From the NCBI RefSeq assembly GCF_907164915.1, contig NC_061867.1:33601751-33665750 (forward strand): DNA of 64,000 bases, read 5' to 3'. This stretch comes from Impatiens glandulifera (Eukaryota > Streptophyta > Magnoliopsida > Ericales > Balsaminaceae). Position 1 is the first letter of the stretch; each line of letters opens with the position of its first letter. The notes beneath the pieces are model-generated. The model was not told where the DNA came from and did no database searches. It was given only the letters and a program-made list of their open reading frames with translations. The position numbers and the translations under genes were made by a program. Below, one piece after another: positions 1 to 12,446 of this stretch.

Positions 1-985
1 AATCTGTTGAAACAACATGAGGTTATCTTCTGACCCTGTAATATCCAGTTCAGTACCAATTAGCCCCTTGTAGTAGTTGATAGCTTCATCCCGAACTACT
101 TTCTGTCCTTGTATTGTTTCTCCATTATAATTAGTAAGCCTGAGCACTTGGTTCCTAAAGTTCTTCAAGAACATTTCTTATAGAAGAAACAAGTATACCT
201 ATCTCCTAATGAAAGTCAGTTTTCTCTAGATTTTTAATTTATAAAGCTTTCTTCTTTATCACATAGATCACTAAATCTTGTCAACGCCTCATTTTATTCA
301 TCTTTATTATTGGAAAGATTTTGAGTTCTTAGTGATTTGCTTTGTATTATGTCCTTCAACTTCATTCTAGATTCCTCTACTTTTTTGAAATTCTACTATA
401 TCTCTTGTGATCAAAGTTGTTTAACTTCCTTTCAAGAGTCTATGTTTCTGACTAACTTTAAATATCTTTGTTCCGTTGATTATGATATTCTAGGTTTTCT
501 GTAGAACTTCTTTAATGTTTTCACTTTCATTAAAAAATTAAAGAATTTGAAAGGCCTTTTTTGTCTCTTTTATTTTTTCCAAAAAAACTTCAGAAGGAAG
601 TGATCTGAAATGCCTGGTTGCAGTACATGAATCTGGCTTCTTGGTTAAAGCTCAACCATTTTTCATTCACTAGTTCTCGATCAATTGTGTTTTTCGCATA
701 TTATATTTCCCTTTTATTGTTGACCCTAACAAAGAAGATTTTTACCTGTCTCATCAAACTGATTACCTCAACCATAATAACCTGTTTACTATAAAAAAAA
801 AACTTTCTTAACCACAACCAATTTGTGTTTCAACCTACCCAAATTATGTTTTTTACACATTTGAATTATTTATAAAGACTCATTCATCTTCTTACCCCCT
901 TGAACAACATTTTCTATATGAATTTTTCTTAACTTAGTTTATAGTATTCCCATTACGATGATTCTTTGCATTTCACCTCAAGTCT
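1..985 (-). pseudogene. LINE (L1-type) ORF2 fragment
   Basis: Read on the minus strand, this stretch keeps hallmarks of a plant L1-type non-LTR retrotransposon ORF2, the endonuclease/reverse transcriptase polyprotein. Around 600-710 is the end of the APE endonuclease (TIDRELVNEKWL, then the usual 'isDH' area written as QAFQITSF). Around 180-290 is the linker motif KSRENWLSLGDRYTCFFY, a form of the familiar QKSR..WL.lGDrNT.FFh. Around 1-180 comes the run-in to the RT domain (NGETIQGQKVVRDEA, INYYKGLIGTE). Stops and frameshifts interrupt it, and the RT core lies outside the window. The high-coordinate limit is blurred and meets the B fragment near 985. Family assignment rests on seen motifs; function is certainly lost. 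Confidence 0.8.
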
Positions 986-1097
986 GAACTATGTCTCCTC
1001 AACGATTTAATATATAAGTCTCTCTAGGAGAGATAAATGTCGTTCGACGCCTACACCCAGGAGAGATTTGAATTATGGTGGCCATATCGAAGAGGAT

Positions 1098-2570
1098 TGT
1101 TAAGATTGGGATCGCCAAAGGAGATTGGGGTCTCGAAAAGATGAACGCTTACACACACACCAATCGATAATAACCCTATTAGAGGTTAATTATCTAATCT
1201 CTACTCCACACAAGTTGTCATAAACTCTTGAACCGAGTTCAAGCGCGGAAGTGTTTGTTTCAACTTGAAGCAACAAGTAATCGGTTTAGAAAATAATATG
1301 GGAAAGAGGACACAACACACGATCTATGGATGTTTAGAGATATACTCATATGTCACCCCTTCTTCTCAAACCTTTGAGAATGATATTCACTAGAATATTC
1401 AAACCGTTCACAACACTTACGTCGAACACTTGAGTCTTAGTAACTGCTCGTTTTCGACCACTAAATAACTTCACTCTGTTGAACAGAAACAGATTCTGTC
1501 AACTTTCAATACTAACCATTCACACAGAATAAATGAAATTGTAATACTCACTTGTAAGGTTCTAACACTTGTGAATATTAAGTAGCTTGTTAAACGGATA
1601 GCTTCACTAAAAATAATGAGTAGGGTTGTCGAGAAAAAAAGGTGTTTAATCCGGTTGAGCTTCATTCTCTTTAATAGAAATATGACAACGGTCATGTTCT
1701 GCTTCTTCAACGGATATAATCCCTTCATAGTACATCATTTCTTGAATTTGATTGGTTGAATATCAGTGTAGTACATCTTTGAGGATATGCTTTGATCTTA
1801 TCTGTATTTTGGTGAAGATAATCCAAGAGATCATTAATTTGATTAATGATTTCCGTGGAGCAATTAGTATACGGTTTTGTTTTCTAATGAGTTTGCATTC
1901 AGGAACAATATGGAAGATAATTGTTCCCAATATGTTTCATTAGACTTGCACCGAAATGGTAATCTAGATTAGGTTGGCAGATCTGCTCCCAAAAGATCTT
2001 CATCAGACTTTCACTAAAATGGAAATAAGATAGTCTGGACGCTTGAAGACTGCTCTCTACAATTACCGGATCATTTTTGTATAGCACTGATGTGGAAACT
2101 GTCGGTTGTGCCTTGTATAAAGTCGTTATAACATATTACTGGTTGCACTTCTTATATAACCGAGCATATTGTCGAGCAGTCTACCGAGTAGTCTATCGAT
2201 TGCGCTTCTGATGTAAAACTGAATATGCTACCGATTGGTCTACCGGTTTGACTACCGGTCAGATTACCGATTGATCTACTGAATATCTTACCGATCGGTC
2301 TACCGGTTTGACTACTGGTTAGACTACCGATTGATCTACCGAATATGTTACCGATCGGTCTATCAGTATGTATCGATTGCGCCGTCTTTTATAAAGTCGA
2401 AGATACTACCGCTCTTCTTAAAAAGTGTAGGTTGATTCTTGCATCTATCTTTAATAAAAAATCGAATAGTTTTAATTCTCGGTTTTCTTTATCCTGCACA
2501 AAATTAACTTGATTAAGTGTTTATTAATAATTAATTAATCATAATTATTAATTACCTATTTTATTTAACA
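1098..2570 (-). repeat. 3' LTR of element A
   Basis: This 1473-bp LTR begins (minus sense) TGTTAAATAAAATAG and ends CAATCTTAACA. It pairs with 7835-9356 over its full length. The U3 part holds a 60-bp tandem repeat starting at 2230, 2290 and 2350, rich in the palindromes ACCGATCGGT and ACCGGT. The R/U5 part holds the two inverted-repeat modules shared with other LTRs here: a degenerate GGAG/CTCC module near 1327-1372, and CTTGAACCGAGTTCAAG at 1227-1243. Confidence 0.9.
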
Positions 2571-2978
2571 ATTTCTCCCTTTTATGATTTAATCTAAATA
2601 TTCAAAACCTTGTTATCGTTGGCCACTTATAGTAAGTTAATTTTCATTTAATTCTAACAATTTCTCCATCTTTAATAGTTTAGAATAAATTATCAAAGCC
2701 AGTTTGATTTATTGAAAACGGTAATCGAGTTTCTTGCACTATCTCCCTTTTTGATTGTTTTAACCTTAAAAATATCAAAACCAGATGTTCTAAATCAAAA
2801 TCATTATGAAACATCCCGTTTTGATAAACATAATGAGAGATAGTGTTAGTAAGGTAAGCAAGATGTTTTAACACAAAAGTATTGATCGTAACAACATAAA
2901 GTGAAAAGCATAGATAGATAAGGAGGTTTTAGTGTCTCCCTCTTTTCACTTTTGAGACCGGTTGTGAGAGGTCTCCGT
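2571..2978 (-). other. 3' untranslated segment of A with three PPT-like tracts
   Basis: Next to the 3' LTR lies the polypurine tract (minus sense AAAAGGGAGAAAT, about 2571-2583). Two further purine-rich copies occur near 2658-2670 and 2740-2752, each in a similar setting with a TTTGAATATTTAG-like sequence. No ORF is supported here. Confidence 0.6.
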
Positions 2979-4832
2979 CTATCCATCTTGATATGAAGCC
3001 ATGACTCGGTTGAGCAACAACGTTGGATTCAGCATTTCTTCTACTTGGATGATTAGGATCGTTGTCATCGGAACTCCTACCACCCCTTTGTATTCTTTAG
3101 CTAGACCGAGCACTACGTGGAATTTCTGATGAGGGTATTGCCGGTTGAGGCCGAGGCTTCTCAATTTTACGTTGTTGCAACGGTGCATCATCCTCCGGTA
3201 TTTCATCCTCCGACATTTCATTCTTCGCTGCCTTAGATTTTTGGACCTCTTTCGTTTAACCTCCTTAGACTTTTTGGCGGTAGTTGCTGGCATGGATGTG
3301 TCTTCTGCTTTGATCTCCTCCTAGAGACGTCGAGCCGCCTCTTCATTAGCTTGTTCAGCAGCCCTAACTTTTGCGTCTTCTTCTTCTTGAATATGACAGG
3401 CAACTTCCTCATGCTACCTTAATTTCTCAACATCGACAGTGCTTTGAGATTTAACCATTTCAAAAGGTTGTGATGAGACGACTTCGAAAGTCGTGAATGT
3501 CTTGGAGATGATTGGCTTTATTTGTCCCAATTCCCGTCTTAACCGTGCCAATCCCTTATTGTCTGATGAGGATGCTCAATGTCTATACATGTCATACAAT
3601 CGGGCCATAACGGATGCTTGCCATGGAGTCAGAATATTATGGATAATTTGCTCAGCGTCCGGCCTTGGAAGTTCCTTAGAATTGGATCGAGTTGAATTTA
3701 GAGCACGAGATTGAATAGGTAGTATATGGTGAGAGCTGATTTGAATAGATTGTTCAGTACAAACAGGTCTTTCAACGTCATCATTCTTCGTCTTTTGACT
3801 CGTCTTTTTACCATGATTAGGGGATTTACCCAATATAGATTTGGCAGGGATTGGTGTTTTGGTAGGAGGAGTTTCAGTTCCCTTTTCAACATGTGGTGGA
3901 TTAGAATTGGCAGTATATTTCCCGTCCTCATTTTCAGATTCATCAGAGGTTGATCCCAACAAGCCAGATTCAATTTCATCCTCCGAAGTGATTCTATGTC
4001 TTTCGGCTATTTCTTCATACTTCTATTTTCCCAGTCCAATGTAATTCTCTTTAACGCACGGGCCTTTAGCATCATAGCCTTCAAATAATTCTCGTTCATC
4101 GGATGGAATCCAGGTAGTCTTTGAAGTTTGGGCTTTTTCAACTGACGGTTGTTCGGTTTCAACAGTTTGAGGTTCATCTTGAAGAGGAAGAGGCTCTTCT
4201 TCAATCGGTATAGGCGTTGGCACTCCTTCAACAGGTACAGGCACTTCTTCAAATTTCGAAATAGATAGTTGAAAATCCTCCACCTCAGCTTTCAATATCA
4301 TAATGACATTCTTATCTGCCCTTGTGGTAGCCCCTATTAAACTCTTCTTCTCGTTTATCAAGTATCAGAAGCATCACCTTCCTTCTAGAAAACGTCTCAA
4401 CAAGTTCGCTTCATAGCACAGCCTCAGTAACTGATGTGGTTTTGATTAAAGAAAATATTACCTCTTCCAAGGACAAGAGTGTAGACCATTCATTTTCATC
4501 TGGAACTTCCGAAAATTTTGACTATAATTAGTCGTCAGCCTTATATTTGCCCATGCGTAGAACAGATCTATGATTTCATTGTCTTTTGTGTCAACCTCCT
4601 TGAGGGCGTCTTAATCATCTTTGTGAGTTTTCGGAATATGTTCTTTGAACGGTTCGACATGAGTAGGAATAAGTTTTGTAATGTTTTGAGCGTTTGGAGT
4701 TGGAATGTTCCCAGTGTATGTTGGTATCTCCTCCTAATTCTCTTGAGTCACATCAGTTTGACCGGTAGATACCTTCTCCGGTTGATCATAGACAAATCTT
4801 CAGTGGACTTGAACTTCATCTTCACTATCAAA
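2979..4832 (-). pseudogene. Accessory ORF of element A (C-terminal half, broken)
   Basis: Minus-strand remains of the extra ORF found after pol in this element group. Near 4500-4330 is a block (FSRRKVMLLILDKREEEFNRG) that aligns by eye with the equivalent blocks of B (about 10457-10640) and C (about 18240-18400). Next come an acidic Pro/Glu-rich stretch (VPVPVEGVPTPIPIEEEPLP), a Ser/Lys-rich stretch at 3962-3576, a charged coiled-coil-like part (HIQEEEDAKVRAAEQANEEA) and a tail with RGG near 3100. Several stops and frameshifts break it. The N-terminal domain is absent, lost with RT/RNase H in one deletion or never present. Function unknown; see C for the best copy. Confidence 0.6.
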
Positions 4833-7785
4833 TTATATATTAATATTTTCCAATCTGTTAGATAAATCAATGGCTATTGATGTATTACTTTCAACAAATT
4901 TATTGAATACAACATGGTATGATTCTTCAACAGTGAGTGTTCTATTATTGTAGACTCTATATGATTTACTAACTGTAGAGTATCCTAACATAATACCGAC
5001 ATCAGATTTGGCATAAAAATGGTCAAATATTTTTGCCATTATTGTGGATATAACACTTACAGCCAAAGATCCTAAAATACCGGATATTAGGAACTTTATC
5101 ATGGTAAACCTCAAAAGGCGTTTTATTAAAACGTTTGTTTATAATGGACCGGTTTTGAGTATGACATGTTATATTTATAGCTTCTGCCCAAAATTTCTTA
5201 GCAACACCGGAGTCAGCTATCATGGATCTAGAAGCTTCATTGAGGGTTCTGTTTCTCCTCTCAGCTAGTCCATTTTATTGAGGAGTTCTACCACTAGACA
5301 ACTCGTGTCTAATACCATATTCGTCAAGATAAGATGTTCAGACTCTATTAGTAAATTAAGTTCCTCAATCACTTCTGATTTTGTTAACACGTACAGATTT
5401 TTCATTTTGTACTCTTTTAAGCATTTTAATCAGATTTGGGGTTGCTTGATCTTTGGATACTAAGAAAATAATCCAAGTAAATTTAGAATAATCATCAATA
5501 ATTACTAATGTGTAGTTCATTCCTCCTAAACTGGTTACACTAATTGGTCTAAACATATCCATGTGTAGAAGCTGTAAACATCTTTCAGATTGAATATTTC
5601 CTTTACTTTTAAAAGTTGATTTGATTTGTTTACCCATTTGGAAAGAAAAGAAAACCTTGTCTTTTGAAAACTTCACATTAGGAAGTCCTTGAACTAACTC
5701 TCTAGTGTAAATATAGTTGATTGTTTTAAAGTTCAAATGATTTAGCCTTTTATGCCATAACCAGTTTTGGTCATTTTTAGCAATCATGCACACAGAATTA
5801 GGACATTTATTTTTCCAATTTACTTTATAGATATTTCCTATCCTATGCCATGTTAACAAGGTACTTCCTTGTTGATTCTTAACTAAGCATGCTTGTTTAT
5901 GGAATTCAACCGTATATCCTATATCACACATTTGACTTATGCTAAGCAAATTATAGTATAAATTTTTAATAAGTAGCACGCTATTTATAGTTAATATAAC
6001 ATGGAAAATCTTACCCTTGCCCACAGTCTTATCCTTAGAATTGTCACCGAAAATGATATTTGAACCGGATTCTTTCACAATGTCGGTTAACAGTTTGTAG
6101 TTTCCTATCATGTGCCTTGAGCATCCGCTGTTCAAGTACCATTTTGAGTCCTCCAATTGTTTAATTTGTTTACCCTACAAAATATAATTATTTATACCTT
6201 TTGGTACCCATATTTAATTGGGTCTATGGTTAATTAGTCCATTGAGGATCCATACTCGAATTATTCGAATAAATCTCTCGGTTTTAGTATTAATTATTCT
6301 ACTTGCATAAAGCTTGACATCTCTCTGTCTACCTTTGAATGCCTCATTGTATTGTGGTACTGATCTTTGATGAACTTTTTCTGGCCTTCTATCGTGTTCT
6401 CTTCTAACTAGCCGGTTGACATTCATTCTCTTAGGACTAAGCCATCTTGATTTATTGATGGGTCCTATATATTTTAGTTCTTTTGTCAGTTTATTTGAAT
6501 CATGACTTGCTTCATTGTTAGTTTATGTACCATTGACAAAGATTATGAAAGGAAACTTATCTTTACTAAGTTTAAACTCTTTGCGTGACTCATCTGGATT
6601 GTTGTTTTCGTAGCCTAGGCCGAACTTGCAGTTATGAGGTCTTTGATGACTCGTCATTTGGCTCACAGCATCTCCAGATTTCGTCCATGTAGAAATTAAA
6701 TATTTGCTTCTTTTGTTTTCTGCAGTTAATAGTGGAACTGTCTTCTTGAGCTTCTCGTTCTCAAAGAATAGTTCAATTGTTCCGCCAGTTTGGTTATTTA
6801 ACTAGGCTGGTACAAGATTAGACAGATTCATGTACTCAATGACCATGTTAGTGAGTGTAGTAATCAGATCTTCTAGGGGAAATTCCTCAAAGGAAAAGTC
6901 GAATATATCTTCCTCATTTGCCATGAGACATTTTATTCCTTTATCGTCACTGTCCGAATTGCTTTGAGCCCACTTATTTCCACTATCATCGGCTAGAAAT
7001 TCCTTCTGGATTTCCTTGTTTTGATTATTTGATTAATGATCTTCCCTTTGGTTCTGATCGGTTGGCCTTTTGTCGTCTCTTCTTGGCTTCCGGCACTCCG
7101 TCCTGTAGTGACCTAAAGCATCACAATTAAAACAACGAACGTTATCCTTATTATCGTTTGATTATTGTAGTTGTAGGAGTTGCTGGGTTGATTCTTCTTC
7201 ATGAATTTTCCAAACTTCCTTGTAAGCATAGACATTGCAACTTCATCTTATGAAGACCTCTTGATTCTCTCATCACCAAGGTTTTGACGTCCCAAGCGCT
7301 AGGAAGAGCCCTTAGAGCTTTGATGATTGTCTCTTTATTGTCGTATGTTTTTCCAAGAAATGAGATATCATTCACAATGCTTGTTAAACGGTCACCAAAT
7401 TCTTTGATTGTTTCTCAGGGGCGCATATTAATATTTTCAAATTTTTGAGTAGCCACCATGACCTTATTTTCCTTGGTTCGCTCGTTTCCCTCGTGAAACT
7501 GGATAACTTTCTCCCATACTTCTTTTGTAGTGGCGCATGCTCTGATTTTTGCGAACGAATTATTGTCCAAAGTTTTGTAGATAGCATCTCTGCCAAGACT
7601 ATGGAGGTTGTTCCTTCTTCTATCCTCACTTGTCCATTCGTTCCTTTCTTTGTCAATCTTTATTGGACCATCAGAGATGACAAACATAATTTCGTCATCT
7701 ATGGTAGTCAGGTGCACTTGCATGCGTAGCTTCCAATCAATGAAGTTTTCATTTCGAGTAGTGGAGCCTTGTTATTGTGAGACAT
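4833..7785 (-). pseudogene. Copia gag-pol of element A (gag, protease, integrase only)
   Basis: A broken polyprotein read leftward from an ATG at 7785. Gag of the UBN2/Copia type covers 7785-7300 (GPIKIDKERNEW, EVWEKVIQFHEGNERTK) with a frameshift near 7725. It ends in an intact CCHC knuckle, CFNCDALGHYRTEC, at about 7136-7095. Protease follows near 6140 as WYLNSGCSRHM: the catalytic Asp of the usual DSG is Asn here, a G-to-A change. The gag-pre-integrase region keeps WHKRLNHLNF, but its CxxC is changed to FxxF (KVFFSFQMGKQ). The integrase core keeps HMDMF and VIIDDYSKFTW, then RSD followed by a stop, and NGLAERRNRTL with the third acidic residue. It ends near 4833 without RT or RNase H. Dead in cis. 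Confidence 0.85.
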
Positions 7786-7821
7786 GCTGATAAATGGTTG
7801 CTTGAAAGTAGAGAAAACTTA

Positions 7822-7832
7822 CTCTAATACCA
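7822..7832 (-). other. Primer binding site of A (initiator tRNA-Met type)
   Basis: Minus sense TGGTATTAGAG, two bases inside the 5' LTR. It matches the TGGTATCAGAG complement of the plant initiator tRNA-Met 3' end with one change, as usual for Copia elements. It fixes the inner edge of the 5' LTR at 7835. Confidence 0.85.
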
Positions 7833-7834
7833 TT

Positions 7835-9356
7835 TGTAATGATTGAGATAGCCAAAGGAGACTAGGGTCTCGCAATGGTGAACACTTACACACACGTCGG
7901 TCGATAATAACTTTGTTAAAGGTTAATTATCTAATCTCTACTCCACACAAGTTATCACAAATTCTTGAACCGAGTTCAAGTGTGGAAGTGATTGTTTCAA
8001 CTTGAAGCAACAAATAATCGATTTAAAAAATAATATGGGAAAAAGGACACAACACAAGATTTATGGATGTTCAGAGATAAACTCCTACGTCACCCCTTCT
8101 TCTCAAACCTTTGAGAAGAATATTCACTAAAATATGCAAATCGTTCACAAAACTTACGTCGAACACTTGAGGCTTAGTAACTGCTCGTTTTCGACCTCTC
8201 AATAATTTCACTCTGTTGAACAGAAATAGATTCTATCAACTTAAAATACTCACCACTCACATAGAATAGATGAAATTGTAATACACACTTGTAAGGTTCT
8301 AACTCTTGTGAATATTAAATAGCTTGTTAAACAGATAGCTTCAGTAAAGATGATGATTAGGGTTGTCGTGAAAAAGGTGTTTAATCTGGTTGAGCTTCAT
8401 TCTCTTAAATAGAAATATGACAACGGTCATATTCTGCTTCTTCAACGGATATAATCCCTTCATAGTACATTGTTTCTTGAATTTGATTGGTTGAATATCA
8501 GTGTAGTACATCTTTGAGGATATTCTATGATCTTGTCTGTATTTTGGTGAAGATAATCCAAGAGATCATTAATTTGATTAATGATTTCTGAGGAGCAATC
8601 AGCATACGGTTTTGTTTTCTAATGGGTTTGCATTCTGGAACAATATGGCAGATAATTGTTCCCAATATCCTTCATCAGACTTGCACCGAAATGATAATAT
8701 TGATTAGGTTCGCAGACGTCTGCTCCCAAGAGACCTTAATATGACTTTCACCAAAATGGCAATATGACAATCTGGACGCTTGAAGATTGCTCTCTACAAC
8801 TACCGGATCCTTTTTGCATAGTACTGATGTGGAAACTGTCGAATGCGCCTTGTATAAAGTCGTTATAACATATTACCGGTTGTGTTTCTTATATAACTGA
8901 GTATACTGCCGAACATTCTATCGGTTGCGCTTCTAATGTAAAACCGAATATGCTACCAATCGGTCTACCAGTTTGACTATCGGTCAAACTACCAATTGAT
9001 CTAGTGAATATGCTATTGATCGGTTTACCAGTTTGACTACCGGTCAGACTACCGATTGATCTACCAAATATGCTACCGATCGGTCTACCGGTCAGACTAC
9101 CGATTGATCTACCAAATATGTTATCGATCGGTCTACTAGTTTGACTACCAGTCAGATTACTGATGCTCCGTCTTTTATAAAGCCGAAGATACTAACGGTC
9201 TTTTTAACAAGTGTAAGTTGTTTCTTGCATCTATCTTTAATGAAGAAACGAACGGTTTTAATTCCTGCTTTTCTTTATCCTACACAAAATTAACTTGATT
9301 AAGTGTTTATTAATAATTAATTAATCCTAATTATTAATTAACTATTTTATCTAACA
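7835..9356 (-). repeat. 5' LTR of element A
   Basis: This 1522-bp LTR starts (minus sense) TGTTAGATAAAATAG and ends CAATCATTACA. The U3 part at about 8954-9170 holds 60-bp tandem units with ACCGATCGGT and ACCGGT cores. A TATA-like TATTTAAG lies near 8397-8410. Downstream is the conserved module ending GTCACCCCTTCTTCTC (plus sense, 8064-8108). It should have driven gag-pol. Confidence 0.9.
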
Positions 9357-9361
9357 GGGAT

Positions 9362-12165
9362 AACTATCAATTGGGCGTTCGTCCTGTTCACAACTCCTTT
9401 CTTGATGATATATGCGCCGAAGAAGTAGAGTATGGGCTTCTTAGTCCAACTCAGCAGAGTTTTGAGCACTTACAGGTGCCCTTGGGCAAAGGTCCCCATA
9501 TTCACACTAGTAGGGTTATGAGTTGCAGTATTGTTGGGAACTACATTCTACGGATGAAGACGACTAAGGAGACCAAATGTACTACATTTGTCCCACAGTC
9601 AAGTGGTCAGTCGAACACTCAATCTAAGCTCCCTGAAACCTCTGGTCGTAAAACCCTAGTGAAGAGGAGAAAGATGATTGTGCAGGAGTCGACTGCATGT
9701 TCAACTAGCCAGAAGCGCACTTCTATTGGAGAAACTATGAAGGTTGTCTCCATTACTAAGAAGGCCAGACTAGAGAACTCATCTTTTGCAGATGTGCCTC
9801 CCTTTGTAGTCCTTACTTTGTCTCTAGCTGTAGCGCCTACTAAGACGTCTATTGAGAAGAAATGTGAAGAACCATCGTATGTCGTGCCTACTGGTATGCC
9901 TATTATAGAGGATACTCCTAAGGTAACCTCCGAAGCAATTTTGGCCATAGAGCCTACTGATGTTCCCGTTGTGTAGCCGAATGTTGAACCAACTGTTGAG
10001 CCAGTTGGTGCTAATGAAGAAAGACCTACAAGGGATAATAATGTCTCCCCTGCAGCTCTAGCGGGCTGCTGAAGTTGTTGGTCTGGTCTCTGAAATAGAA
10101 GTTATTCAGACGACTCCTGATACAAAACTAGTTGTTGCCCCTCAGTTTGATGTTGTTATTCTAAAGACAGTAGTTCCAATTTCTGGCTTCTCTCTAGCAG
10201 CCATAACAAGATAAATCCAATCTTCTCAAGGAATAACCTTCAAGGAACCTATCCCTGCCCCCAAGCTTTCTGAGTTACATGTAAAGGTAAAGGAATCTTG
10301 GTTGAGATTTCTGAATCTCTCTTGGAGGTGTGGCAATCTCTTGACCTCATCATGGAGGAGGTTGAGTCAACTACCTCTGAGGGAATATAAGCTTTTGACA
10401 AATGGTGTAGCATAAGACTCCATACGAAGTTTAGGGATGTTATTCAAGGTGTTAATGTGAATAAGAAGTGGAAGACGATACTCAAGTTGGAGAAATTGGT
10501 CCTCTCTTGGACCTGTACCAAGGATATTAATGAGGATCTCAAGAGAAGAGAGCTCGTTGCTGCAATCGCCAAAGGGTGTTCCATGTTCCTGATTCTCAAC
10601 GAAAGGGAGGCCAATTACAACCCTATGGATAAGACGGCCTAGGTAGACGGCAAAGTTAACAGTCGTCTATAAACAATCTTGGACTCATACAGCTCAACAA
10701 CTATTTAGTCATGGTAAGGAGTCATCCAAGACTGACGAACTTCGTAATAAGGCATTCAATACCGAGTTGAATAACTCGAATGCTAAAGAGGAGCTGACAT
10801 TCGTTGAAAAGTTGCAGCCTCCTCCTACTTGATCTATTGTGGAGAAGTGTATCTTGACCTTCTCACTACAGAACAACAGTAGATCCCTACTTCTGAAGAG
10901 TAGGAGAAACTTCCTACTATTGAGTAGCAGCAGATCCCTACATCTGAAGAGCAGGAAAAACTTCCTTCTACTGAGAAGGAGTTGTCTCAAAATACCGAGC
11001 AGAAATAGCTCTCCTCTGTTGCTGAGGAACTGGTCTAAAAATCTGCTGAAAAGGAGTTCTCCTCTTCTCAAGAGAAGGAGATTTCCTCTGCTCCTAAGCA
11101 GCTCATCCCATCTGAGCATAAGTTGTCTGCGGAGAAGGATCCTAACACGACTGCTGAGCAACTCTCAGGTCCTGTCTCTAAGAAGGCCTCTTCTGTTCAA
11201 ACAATCTCATCAAATAAGGTGACGTCTAAAGAGAAGTAATCATCCCGCAAATCCAAACGATCTTCTCCTTCTTCATCCAAAGAATCCCTCCCTGATAAAA
11301 CTCTTAGTTCTAAAAGGGTGTCGAGATTCATCAAGGATCTATGAGATGAAATTTATGGAGCAGACGACGAGTCTCGGACAATGATCAGTGTGCCTCGAGC
11401 CTCATCTCCAATTAACAAAGTAGCGTCGTCTGCTATTCAAGTAAGCTTTCGTCCCACCCTTATTCACTCCATTCATGTTGGTTCCCACATCGTCTCTTCA
11501 GCTTCCAATTCCCCTAAGGCGTCCTCTCGGGGAACGATAGATCTCCGCAACTTCATTCTTGAAGCTCTTGCGCCTATTCAGTAGAGCATCAATAGAATCT
11601 TTAGTAAGTTGGAGAGTTTGGAAGAGCGAACTTCTTCGAACGCAGATGATACTTCTGATGTAGCCCTGGCTCAAGGAAATGCAAACAAAGATCTATAGAG
11701 GACTTCAGGTGAAGTATCAAAGATCATAAATTAGTTTACTATGATGAAGACCACTCTGCTCAAGAACAACTTCGACATCTACAACGATACAAAGTCAACA
11801 TTGGATTTCTTAGGGTGTCAGCTTCTTGAAATTTCTTATTCCCTCAAGACAGTAGATGTTGAACTCAATGAGGTTGCAGGTGCAGTAGCCAAGCAAGTTG
11901 TGGATATTGGTACTGCAACTCTATGTATTATAACTGATAAAACTAATGTTGATAATATTAAAAAGGGGTAAAGGAGCAATCAAGGGGGAAGAGATAGCTG
12001 CGGTCGGGGCATTCGATCTAGAAGTAAGCCAGACCAAGGAGGAGGTAGTGGTCGAGGAGGAGGTCGAGGAAGAAAAAGTAAATTGCAAATCCTTCTCTTC
12101 GGCGAAGGCGATCAAAACGAATAATGAAGCATCAAGAATAAAAAGGGGGATCTCAAACCTTGTAT
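9362..12165 (+). pseudogene. Accessory ORF of element B (broken)
   Basis: Plus-strand remains of the accessory protein, open at 9362-9973 and then cut by many stops and frameshifts. LQVPLGKGPHIHTSRV followed by a GNYILRMK helix matches the C copy's LGVPVGELVQINSPRV and ANTLMRLKN, which identifies the family. Next are a basic Ser/Thr-rich linker, Val/Pro/Glu-rich repeats and the conserved block KKWKTILKLEKLVLSW..LKRRELVAA (10457-10640). A Glu/Gln/Ser-rich low-complexity stretch (10850-11250) and a helical region (11741-11970) come next. The tail at 12000-12100 is RGG-like in one frame (SGRGGGRGRKSK). Its first part lies left of element A at about 986-1097. Function unknown; the C-terminal organisation suggests nucleic-acid binding (inference). 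Confidence 0.65.
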
Positions 12166-12269
12166 ATTATTATAGTTTTCATACTTATATAAATATATTG
12201 GTTACCTTTTAATCTCTTATTCTCAATTTAATTTTAACTTAGTTTTAAAATTATCAAAAAGGGGAAAAT
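12166..12269 (+). other. 3' untranslated segment and polypurine tract of B
   Basis: An AT-rich leader to the LTR ending in AAAAAGGGGAAAAT at 12256-12269, directly followed by TGTTAG. This is the plus-strand priming tract and it fixes the LTR start at 12270. Confidence 0.75.
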
Positions 12270-12446
12270 TGTTAGATTAAGTTAAATAAAGAGAAAGGAA
12301 AAATAATTAATTAAGAAATAATTAATTAAGGAAAATTGTTTTAATTGAGTAAAATAAACTTAGGTGAATAATTTTAAGTCAATACGACATAGTTTTAATG
12401 ATGTGTTCATGAACAAAATTAAGTTATGTAAATTGTCTATGCGTAG
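12270..12446 (+). repeat. 3' LTR of element B, first 177 bp
   Basis: Starts TGTTAGATTAAG right after the polypurine tract. It stops at CGTAG (12442-12446), where element C entered. The same CGTAG follows C at 21684-21688 and the LTR resumes at 21689. Confidence 0.85.

Larger units (their letters stand above)
1098..9356 (-). mobile_element. Element A: Copia retrotransposon with accessory ORF, RT deleted
   Basis: A minus-strand LTR retrotransposon of 8259 bp. LTRs lie at 7835-9356 (5') and 1098-2570 (3'); the internal part reads PBS, gag, protease, integrase, accessory ORF, polypurine tract. The order protease-integrase, before where RT should be, is diagnostic of Ty1/Copia. The flanking 5-mers are AGGAT (1093-1097) and GGGAT (9357-9361), a target duplication with one later change. 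Reverse transcriptase and RNase H are missing: the integrase C-terminus runs directly into the accessory ORF near 4832. The LTRs differ by many substitutions and small indels, so the insertion is old. It is non-autonomous. Confidence 0.9.

Noticed and set aside
1752..2087. Short frames of ~60 codons on both strands
   Set aside because: They lie in the A LTR and are matched by LTR sequence at 8450-8830 without frame conservation.
10709..11161. Minus-strand 150-codon Leu/Arg/Ser-rich frame
   Set aside because: Antisense shadow of the Glu/Gln/Ser-rich low-complexity part of the B accessory ORF.
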